From the NCBI GenBank assembly GCA_029855935.1, contig JAGSHN010000025.1, positions 1-64,000 of the forward strand: DNA of 64,000 bases, in the 5' to 3' direction. The position numbers and the translations under genes were made by a program. A model generated the notes under the pieces. It was not told where the DNA came from. It searched no databases and saw nothing but the letters and a program-made list of their open reading frames with translations. Each line of letters starts with the position of its first letter. Position 1 is the stretch's first letter. This DNA is from Candidatus Thorarchaeota archaeon (GTDB lineage Archaea > Asgardarchaeota > Thorarchaeia > Thorarchaeales > Thorarchaeaceae). This document shows positions 57,911-64,000 of this stretch, one piece after another.

Positions 57911-58138
57911 CGGGAAGGCCCGAAGTAGGGAGAACATAGAATCACACTTGCGAGAATAGCAACGTGAGAGAACAGTGTTCACCTCGGGCCCTCTGCGTCG
58001 TAGAAGGGACTATTCGTTCGGTCTGCATATCAGTACAACACTTCGCAACGGAGCGTGTGTGCTTGGCTTATCGAGGTTCTGTCCTGCCGTTTTCCCGGGG
58101 GAAGTCTTTTTACCGACCCATCAGGATGATGTGTAAGA
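57911..58138 (+). promoter_or_regulatory. Intergenic region with promoter of the membrane-protein gene
   Basis: No gene seen. GTCTTTTTACC (58107-58117) lies about 27 bases before the ATG at 58139 and is a reasonable TATA box for a leaderless message. Confidence 0.45.
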
Positions 58139-58639
58139 ATGCCTGATGAACCAGCGTCTGATGATTCAGAGTTGAAATGCAAGGAACTACTACGTCTAGT
58201 GGACCTTTACATAGATAGAATCAAGAGCGAGTATCAAGAGAGAGCGCAAGCTAGGCTCTCAGGAATGGCCGTCTTGTACGGACTCTTTTTCGTTCTTGCA
58301 AATGCATTGGTAGGACTGCTGAAACTAATCATTGATACTGGCCTGCAATTTGTGTGGGAGTTCTACCTCTTGCTGTTCATGTTCTCCCTGAGTCACTCAA
58401 TAGTCGGAGGTCTAATAGTCTTCGAGTCGTTCATAGCAGGATACTCCAGAGCATTTAGGTTGGGCATGGTAATAGTGTTGATTTCAGTTCCGCAGCTCTT
58501 TCTCTATGTCTTCGGATTGCTGCTCGGGATTGATAGACCCCTAGCTACGGCGAGTCTCTTCCTAAACTCCGCTATGAGTGTGCTCGTTGCACGTCGCTGG
58601 GGCGCACCGAGAGATTTCGTCAGTGATTCGTACCCGTGA
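58139..58639 (+). CDS. Four-helix membrane protein of unknown function
   Basis: A 166-residue protein. An N-terminal soluble helix (ELKCKELLRLVDLYIDRIKS) is followed by four hydrophobic helices (LSGMAVLYGLFFVLANALVG, FVWEFYLLLFMFSLSHSIVG, RLGMVIVLISVPQLFLYVFG, ATASLFLNSAMSVLVARRWG). Such compact four-helix proteins appear among phage-defence effectors and holin-like proteins, but nothing specific identifies it. It lies next to the small-protein operon and is also A/T-rich, so it could belong to the same accessory block. Confidence 0.7.
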   Translation: MPDEPASDDSELKCKELLRLVDLYIDRIKSEYQERAQARLSGMAVLYGLFFVLANALVGLLKLIIDTGLQFVWEFYLLLFMFSLSHSIVGGLIVFESFIAGYSRAFRLGMVIVLISVPQLFLYVFGLLLGIDRPLATASLFLNSAMSVLVARRWGAPRDFVSDSYP

Positions 58640-58961
58640 CTTGGACACATCACCATACCATCCAACCCCCTGCCCTATCCGCCCCAACCACCATCCATAC
58701 AATCCACCCGTCCCCTCCAGCCATTCTTCTCCCGTCCAGATGTCCGAACTTGTTTGCCTGCTCTGCCCCCTCCGGACTGGTTCGGGATGGCGCGGAGGGC
58801 GATTCTGACTCAAAGTTTGTGGCCGCCTATTCCTCACTCCGAGGGGAAGATGCATAGAAGTATCAGCGGGGCACAGAATCTCTCCACCGAGGCGATGGTG
58901 GCAGCATTCTCAGAACACCGTGTTACACACCCTTATTTCCAGTTCTCCGGAACTCGAGATT
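58640..58961. other. Intergenic region with a C-rich, G-poor tract and a TATA box
   Basis: From about 58645 to 58760 the plus strand is almost free of G and rich in C and A, with runs CCCCC, CCCC and CCC; the minus strand has matching G runs. The downstream CCCTTATTTCC (58929-58939) lies about 27 bases before the acetyltransferase ATG and is its likely TATA box. No gene seen. Confidence 0.5.
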
Positions 58962-59834
58962 ATGACTGCCGTGGTCAGCTGCCCCGCCGAGATTCGTCGT
59001 GGTACCCTCCACGACTGCCGCGACCTGCTGACGGTCTATCAGACGACACGATGGTTCTCCCGCCAATACAGTACTGTCGAAGAGGTGAAGAGCGAACACA
59101 GGGGTCGGCTCTTCAACAGACGAGAGTGGCGTGTAGCTGTTATGGATGACAGGGTGGTCGGTGAGACTGTGTTCCGGAACGAGGAGACATCGTGGGGTGG
59201 CCTCATAGGGATAATAGACAGCATCGACGTGGACATCCGTTATCAGAAGCAACACATTGGCACGGGACTCGTCAGGAACGCAGAGCAAGAGCTCGCCCAG
59301 AGAGGAGCAACAAGAGTAGTGACCTACACGGCCCCAGAGAACTACAACTTCTGGATGAAGCTCGGGTACTTCTCCCGAGGCTCCATTGTGAGGCTGCGGT
59401 GCAGACTCGCAGATGTGAGGACCAGGGGGACTCTCAGCGTCAGAGGGAAACCACTCGCAGAGTTCTATCATACGCCCCGCATCTTGAGGTACTCCAATGT
59501 TGCCACCCCGGGACTTGTGGGAAGACTAGCGTCAGAGATAGTCGATCGGGGGCACCGAGGCCGCGTGCTTCAAGTGGTCAGGGACGAGAAGACCATCGGT
59601 GTGGCTGTGGTGCTGAAGAGAGACCCGGTCCGGGGCGAGATAGCTGTGGATGTCTATCCTGGTAATGAGAATCTGATGCAAGATGCAATCATCCTTGCAC
59701 TACGGGCATCATCGAGATACAGGGTGAGTGAGGTGGAGTGCCTTGTGCCTAGTGACAGGACACACTACTTTGAGGAAACGGGGTCGTGGCGAGTTGAGGA
59801 CCCGCTTCTTGTGCCCGTCACAAGACTCCTATGA
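58962..59834 (+). CDS. GNAT-family N-acetyltransferase
   Basis: About 290 residues from ATG 58962, which matches a TATA box 27 bases upstream (the frame is open to 58920). The first half is a GNAT domain: IRRGTLHDCRDLLTVYQTT, then VAVMDDRVVGETVFR, and the acetyl-CoA loop IRYQKQHIGTGLVRNAEQE, followed by YNFWMKLGYF. The second half looks like a degenerate second GNAT lobe (VLQVVRDEKTIGVAVVLKRD). Acceptor unknown. Its last six bases overlap the convergent surface-protein gene. Confidence 0.8.
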   Translation: MTAVVSCPAEIRRGTLHDCRDLLTVYQTTRWFSRQYSTVEEVKSEHRGRLFNRREWRVAVMDDRVVGETVFRNEETSWGGLIGIIDSIDVDIRYQKQHIGTGLVRNAEQELAQRGATRVVTYTAPENYNFWMKLGYFSRGSIVRLRCRLADVRTRGTLSVRGKPLAEFYHTPRILRYSNVATPGLVGRLASEIVDRGHRGRVLQVVRDEKTIGVAVVLKRDPVRGEIAVDVYPGNENLMQDAIILALRASSRYRVSEVECLVPSDRTHYFEETGSWRVEDPLLVPVTRLL

Positions 59835-61421
59835 CTCCTCCTCGGCTTGTGCCTGAAGCACCATGTGATACAGCCAGTTGGTGAATATCAATGCCACACC
59901 CACAGACCATATGCTGGCAAGATTGAGATGCCAGACAATGAGCTCTGGGGTGTTCACACCGAGAACGAAGAACAGGCCAAGGGTGACGACAAAGAACAGC
60001 CCATCGACAAGAAGCATGCTCCTGACAGGCAGCCCCCTCTTCAGGCGGATGAGAGGAATTGAGAACGCCACAGCGAGTAGGACTATGCCACTCGCCATCT
60101 CCTCAATCTTCAGCGAGGCAAAGCCAAAGTCGCGGCTTGTCTCGGCCGTTAGACCCTCTGGAGTTTCGACCACTACTTTCACTGTGTGCTGCCACTTTGT
60201 GTAGTTGCCAACGTCGATTGTGAAGTTGAACAGACCGGGGGCCGCCGAAACGCCGACAAGTCCCGGCACAGGTTCGTCGTCAACATAGACCGTGACATTG
60301 ACATGGTCCCACGTTGACTCGATACGCACCGTGAACTCGGCAAGGCCGACCACAACATCGCTGCTTGGTCCGACAAAGGAGATCTCGGGGGACCCGTGAT
60401 TGTTGACGATCAGTATGAGTTCCACGGTCCAACTGTGTCCATAGGGGTCGTAGGCAATGAAGGTGAAGTTATGCTCGCCCTCAGAGAGATATGTTGTGTC
60501 CATAGTGAACGTCGAGATGCCACTAGGAACGGTGATATTGGCTACATCGGGGGCGAGGTCGCCGTCCACGTAGACCGTGAGGTTGACAGTATCGTAAGGG
60601 GTGAAGACCTTGATCCTGAACTCCTGCTCTCCTGACACCTCGGAGTACTGGACAGTCTCAAGCAACGCAAATCTCACATAGTCGAGGAAGTTCACCTGAC
60701 GTGATGCGCTTGCCGAGAGACCCTCCTCCGTCCAGACTGTGACATCCACGAGATTCTCTCCGTTCTCGTACCGACTACCGTTGATAGTGTAGTTGTTGAG
60801 GCCGACGGGAACCTTGGTGCCGTTGAACTCCGGCGTGATCTCTCCATTCACTGATACGTTGAGATAGACCTCTGGATAATCAGCCGTGATGTTCAGGGTC
60901 AGGTTATCGAGCCCGGTAAAGAAATCGTCAACGCCAGGGCTCACTATTGTAACGTGTGGAGGACCGTGATTGTTGACTTCGAACACAAGATGGTAGGTCT
61001 CCCGGTCAGGAGGCGTGAAAGTCTGGTTCTCGAAGAGTAGCGTGAAGTTGCGGAGGCCCTCCGAGAGGGTTGTCGTGTTGACTGTGACGTTCTGCACGCC
61101 AGTCCCAATCAGGGTCCTGTTATAGTCCGGGTATATCATACCATCAACGAAGAGCGTGAGGTTGAGAGGACCGTTCGCCGACGTGATGTTCAACGTGACG
61201 TTGACGGTGCCGACCAGCTCAGACTGGTTCGCCGGGCTCAGCAGGGCTATGGTTATGTTTGGAGAGTCGTAGCCCGCTGGATTGAATGTCGCCGCCTTCG
61301 CAGCGCAATCAGACGTGGCATTGACAGTGGCTCCGGGGGCCGCCGGGGCCACAACAGCCGCACCCACCATCATGACCGTCACGAACAACAGTACCAATAG
61401 ACTCGATTTCCTCATTGTCAC
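59829..61421 (-). CDS. Surface protein: Ig-like repeats with C-terminal membrane helices
   Basis: A 530-residue protein with an N-terminal signal helix (LLVLLFVTVMMVGAAVVAPA). About four repeats of roughly 95-100 residues follow, each with the pattern VNVTLNITSANGPLNLTLFV then VDGMIYPDYNRT and VNVTVNTTTLSEGLRNFTLL; they are full of Asn-x-Thr/Ser sites. The end has some three membrane helices (GIVLLAVAFSIPLIRLKRG, GLFFVVTLGLFFVLGV, SIWSVGVALIFTNWLYHMVL) and a short acidic tail. The same plan, Ig-like extracellular repeats plus multi-pass end, is used by the 2,233-residue protein at 11259-17960. Ligand unknown. Confidence 0.8.
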   Translation of the reverse strand: MTMRKSSLLVLLFVTVMMVGAAVVAPAAPGATVNATSDCAAKAATFNPAGYDSPNITIALLSPANQSELVGTVNVTLNITSANGPLNLTLFVDGMIYPDYNRTLIGTGVQNVTVNTTTLSEGLRNFTLLFENQTFTPPDRETYHLVFEVNNHGPPHVTIVSPGVDDFFTGLDNLTLNITADYPEVYLNVSVNGEITPEFNGTKVPVGLNNYTINGSRYENGENLVDVTVWTEEGLSASASRQVNFLDYVRFALLETVQYSEVSGEQEFRIKVFTPYDTVNLTVYVDGDLAPDVANITVPSGISTFTMDTTYLSEGEHNFTFIAYDPYGHSWTVELILIVNNHGSPEISFVGPSSDVVVGLAEFTVRIESTWDHVNVTVYVDDEPVPGLVGVSAAPGLFNFTIDVGNYTKWQHTVKVVVETPEGLTAETSRDFGFASLKIEEMASGIVLLAVAFSIPLIRLKRGLPVRSMLLVDGLFFVVTLGLFFVLGVNTPELIVWHLNLASIWSVGVALIFTNWLYHMVLQAQAEEES

Positions 61422-61501
61422 GCCTTCCTGACACCCAGGAGTCTGTTAGTCGGGCGACTGAGCCGTCAACCAGAACCCCATTTTTAAAGCTAGCGCAAGT
61501 C

Positions 61502-62131
61502 GTGACGCTGTACTATCGGTCGAGTGGCTACGAGAATGTGTTCACACCACAACTGTTTTTGAAGCGACGTGCAGAACTGTGCACGGTCACAAACGTGAGA
61601 AAGTGGGAATTCACCAGCACTGACGGTAGATCCATCACTGTGAGGGAGGCGTTCCCCGAGGACGCCCAGAACATGCATACGGGTTTCTCGGATGTCGTCA
61701 GAGAGGGCAAGTGGCTCCCCACGTATCGTCCCAACGGAACGATATCTGACTGGGTGTCGTGGATCCATCGGGCGAAACGCAGCCGAGAGATACTGCTTGT
61801 TGGCGAGGTCGATATGAGGTACGCTGGTCATCTCAGCATCCAGCCTGAGGAGTGGGATGCATCTCGTCACGTTGGTCGGCTGGGCGTCATAGTGGTACAG
61901 CCGCTCAGAGGGATTGGCGTGGGGAGAGCACTGCTGCAGGTCGCAGAGATGGTGGCCGCGGAGAAGGGCTATGAGAAGATAGTCCTCTCGACCTTCAGCA
62001 ACAATTGTATTGCCAGACACCTCTATGAGAGTGTAGGATATCGAATGGTCGGAGTCAGAGAAAAACACTTTGTGATGGGCGGAAACTATATCGATGAGAT
62101 TCTCTATGAGAAGCTGCTTGAGCCTTTCTAG
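61502..62131 (+). CDS. GNAT-family N-acetyltransferase (second)
   Basis: About 209 residues. The C-terminal GNAT fold is intact: ITVREAFPEDAQNMHTGFSD, ILLVGEVDMRYAGHLSI, then LGVIVVQPLRGIGVGRALLQ, where the acetyl-CoA loop is RGIGVGRA, and NNCIARHLYESVGYRMVGV. This resembles the ribosomal-protein or spermidine-type acetyltransferases. The start is not settled: GTG 61502 is given, but a TATA-like TTTTTAAAG at 61481-61489 would put transcription start near 61510, favouring GTG 61538. A frame open further left overlaps the divergent gene and is unlikely. Confidence 0.85.
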   Translation: MTLYYRSSGYENVFTPQLFLKRRAELCTVTNVRKWEFTSTDGRSITVREAFPEDAQNMHTGFSDVVREGKWLPTYRPNGTISDWVSWIHRAKRSREILLVGEVDMRYAGHLSIQPEEWDASRHVGRLGVIVVQPLRGIGVGRALLQVAEMVAAEKGYEKIVLSTFSNNCIARHLYESVGYRMVGVREKHFVMGGNYIDEILYEKLLEPF

Positions 62132-62161
62132 GTCCTAACGAGAGACGATGGCTGTGATTCA

Positions 62162-62671
62162 ATGTGGCAACGTATGGTTGAGGTTCTCGGTGACTCTCCG
62201 CAGAGACTGATGGTCGGGCAGGGCATCGTCCGACACGGACTCAGAGTGGCTGGCCCAGGCGACATCAGATGTGGTGAGATTAGAATTCCTCTGAAGTCCG
62301 TGGGGAGAGCGCTGGGCGTGGACCGACGAACGGTCCGAGCCACCACTGAGGCGATATGTGCAGATGAGGACCTCTTCAGGTTCTTCTCCAGACTCAGTCC
62401 GGCTGGACCCTCGCTGGAGAGGGTGAGTGACGTCTTCGGATACGGAGTTGTCATAATCTATGTCGAGAGCCCAGAGAATCCCGGCATTCTGTCCCAGGTC
62501 GCTTCTGTGATCGCAGACCATGGGGTGGCCATCAGACAGGTTATCGCCGAGGACGTGGCCATCTATCCCGAGCCGTGCCTGCGAGTCATAACGCAAGAAA
62601 CACTCCCGGGCTCCCTAATCAATGTCCTCGCGTCCATTGAGGGAGTCAGCAGGGTCGTCATTGAGAAGTAG
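62162..62671 (+). CDS. HTH-ACT predicted regulator of amino-acid metabolism (COG2150-like)
   Basis: A 169-residue protein. The first half has a helix-turn-helix-like part (IRIPLKSVGRALGVDRRTVR, ATTEAICAD). The second is an ACT domain: VVIIYVESPENPGILSQVAS, VIADHGVAIRQVIAED, and a closing strand VSRVVIEK. ACT domains bind amino acids, so the protein probably senses one and controls transcription; in archaea this two-domain set is listed as a regulator of amino-acid metabolism. Gap to the acetyltransferase is 30 bases, so the two may be co-transcribed. Target and ligand are not known. Confidence 0.8.
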   Translation: MWQRMVEVLGDSPQRLMVGQGIVRHGLRVAGPGDIRCGEIRIPLKSVGRALGVDRRTVRATTEAICADEDLFRFFSRLSPAGPSLERVSDVFGYGVVIIYVESPENPGILSQVASVIADHGVAIRQVIAEDVAIYPEPCLRVITQETLPGSLINVLASIEGVSRVVIEK

Positions 62672-62757
62672 TATCGGCGCCCACGGCCTCCTCCTGTAAG
62701 TGAGGGGGCTTCGTGAAAGGATGGACACAATGCCTCGTCCTGAAGAACACTAGAGCC

Positions 62758-63588
62758 CTACACTACCTTCTTGAGATATGCGTACAGAGCGCCCCAGCCT
62801 AGGACAGCGACCAGTGGCACCGTGAAGAACACCAATGCGCGAGCCAGAGCCACAAATAGCAACACAGGAGTGCCATTCCGGCGCTCATTCCACAGGATGA
62901 TTGTGTCGAGGACGACTGCAGGAATCGAAAACAGGAACGGATTCGTAGCAAGCGTGAACTGAGCCGCTGACTGGAAGAATTCGACGGGAGGGTACGGACT
63001 GGCACCGAAGACGAGTGCCATCAATGCGAGCAACAACGCGCGCAGAATGACGATCAGTAACACAATTAGGTATCCAATCGCTGCAAGCCAGGCGATACTG
63101 CTGCGGTTGCCCCTTCTGTAGGCATTAAACCCTCGGAAGATCTGCAAGAAACCATATACGTACAGAAACACAGAGAAAACAGTGGCAAGCACGGCAGTAG
63201 CCGTTGGGTAATGGACGTATACACCAAAGAGCCACGCGAGTGAGGCACCCACCGCGATGACGAACGATCCGGAAGAGATCCTCCCCACAACATAGGGATC
63301 CAGCCCTGCCGAAGGACGTGCCCACTCCTCACGTCGAGGCGGAGCGATGACTGGCTGCACGGCCGGGGCATAGGAACGTTGCGACGACAATGTCGCGGGC
63401 TCGACCATCGGAGACTCCGGTTGTGACACCGCTTGAGGTTCGCTCACCGATATCCCAAATCCCCTCGCACAGTCTATGCAGTAGGCGACTCCGGATACCG
63501 TATGCGTGCACTCCTCACATAGGGGTCTTCCGCAAAAGGCGCAAGTGTTGACGGCTTCTCTGTCCGGATGGTAGAAACATGGGTCCAC
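62758..63588 (-). CDS. B-box zinc-finger membrane protein
   Basis: A 276-residue protein. Residues 4-40 form a B-box-type zinc finger (CFYHPDREAVNTCAFCGRPL, CEECTHTVSGVAYCIDCA) as found at the front of many archaeal and bacterial membrane proteins. A Ser/Pro/Ala linker follows to about 105, then five to six hydrophobic helices (SFVIAVGASLAWLFGVYV, TAVLATVFSVFLYVYGFL, IAWLAAIGYLIVLLIVIL, PVLLFVALARALVFFTVPLV). The finger would face the cytoplasm. Function unknown. Confidence 0.8.
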   Translation of the reverse strand: MDPCFYHPDREAVNTCAFCGRPLCEECTHTVSGVAYCIDCARGFGISVSEPQAVSQPESPMVEPATLSSQRSYAPAVQPVIAPPRREEWARPSAGLDPYVVGRISSGSFVIAVGASLAWLFGVYVHYPTATAVLATVFSVFLYVYGFLQIFRGFNAYRRGNRSSIAWLAAIGYLIVLLIVILRALLLALMALVFGASPYPPVEFFQSAAQFTLATNPFLFSIPAVVLDTIILWNERRNGTPVLLFVALARALVFFTVPLVAVLGWGALYAYLKKVV

Positions 63589-63928
63589 TCGATACTTCCT
63601 CCGTGTGCCGAGTCATCAGAGTTATCTACTACGCAACGTCCAGCCTAGAGACGCCACACATCTGCTGAAATAGCTTACTGGTCTAGACTAGCCAACACTG
63701 TGCCCCCCCCGGCGTCTGGCCATATCGTTTCCGCAGTATGTCTTGAAACATCACTATGCCAGTCCGAGGACACTAGGATGGGGCACGGGAACTAGCTGCC
63801 TCTGCTGGAATACGAACGCCCAGAGCGTAAGCGCTCTGCAGCAGCCACCTGCGTTCGAAACTATGCCCCCTCCGCGACACTAAAAAGAGAGCTCTCGGGG
63901 CCTGATGTCATTCCGGGGGTTGATAGAT
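63589..63928 (+). other. Intergenic region before the last, truncated gene
   Basis: No gene seen. It contains a nine-C run near 63703-63711, a G/C-rich stretch, a TATA-like CTAAAAAGAG (63879-63888) and an adjoining palindrome GAGAGCTCTC (63887-63896) that may be an operator for the next gene. Confidence 0.35.
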
Positions 63929-64000
63929 ATGGCAGTGAACACAACCGGGAATGGCGGTCCGCACGACATCAACCCCTCTCAGATTCAAGCGTCAGATATG
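63929..64000 (+). CDS. Start of a gene cut by the window end
   Basis: ATG 63929 opens a frame that continues to the last base (24 codons; starts MAVNTTGNGG). A G-rich CCGGGGGTTGATAG lies upstream as possible ribosome site, and a TATA-like element about 45 bases before. The product cannot be identified from this fragment. Confidence 0.5.
   Translation, partial: MAVNTTGNGGPHDINPSQIQASDM

Noticed and set aside
1-64000. CRISPR arrays, insertion sequences, tRNA and rRNA genes
   Set aside because: No regularly spaced repeats, no transposase or terminal inverted repeats, and no tRNA cloverleaf or rRNA core were seen on reading both strands; a scan with dedicated tools could still find a tRNA.

Overview
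The window reads as a piece of an Asgard (Promethearchaeota) archaeal genome. The DNA is moderately GC-rich, genes are compact, and several have A/T-rich archaeal TATA boxes about 25 bases before a start codon. It holds archaeal hallmarks (DNA topoisomerase VI A and B, Cdc48, Alg13/Alg14-type glycosyltransferase halves, an AmrS-like radical SAM protein, ThiR) together with eukaryotic-signature-like folds: two Roadblock/LC7 proteins, a gelsolin-domain protein, two longin-like proteins, and a TPR protein resembling SNAP. A Thorarchaeia-like lineage is my best guess, but lineage cannot be proven from this stretch alone.

Layout. 1-2.2 kb: ArsR regulator with a partial methyltransferase, and an isoprenylcysteine methyltransferase-like membrane enzyme. 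2.2-5.3 kb: an A/T-rich island, the most interesting part, with two radical SAM/SPASM-type enzymes directly behind an unlisted 46-residue peptide gene ending in three consecutive Trp-x-Arg triplets; it looks like a RiPP (ribosomally made, modified peptide) cluster. 5.3-6.0 kb: VapBC toxin-antitoxin. 6.4-8.7 kb: a secreted, anchored sugar-hydrolase-like protein. 9.3-11.0 kb: AAA ATPase plus TOPRIM protein, probably defence. 11.3-18.0 kb: a 2,233-residue surface protein. 18.2-19.2 kb: Alg14/Alg13. 19.6-28.6 kb: housekeeping and unknown genes, including a RecB-like nuclease, a transglutaminase, a coiled-coil/winged-helix protein, AmrS-like and DUF2797 proteins, and tandem longin-like paralogues.

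28.7-34.5 kb: a minus-strand run with Top6B, Top6A, a coiled-coil/winged-helix protein, a PD-(D/E)XK-like protein, a Roadblock protein and a NifB-like radical SAM protein. 34.7-40.0 kb: an FAD oxidoreductase, then a protein-quality-control group (AN1 zinc finger fused to a site-2 protease, an Hsp20-like chaperone behind a structured leader, and Cdc48). 40.2-50 kb: a GH38-like protein, unknown proteins, the SNAP-like TPR protein, an aminotransferase, a Roadblock protein and a gelsolin-domain protein. 51.4-56.3 kb: a thiamine-type ABC transporter operon divergent from its likely regulator ThiR, with a perfect palindrome between them. 56.7-58.6 kb: an accessory operon of small proteins, two too short to be caught by usual cut-offs. 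59-64 kb: acetyltransferases, an Ig-repeat membrane protein, an ACT-domain regulator and a B-box membrane protein. No rRNA, convincing tRNA, CRISPR array or insertion sequence was seen.
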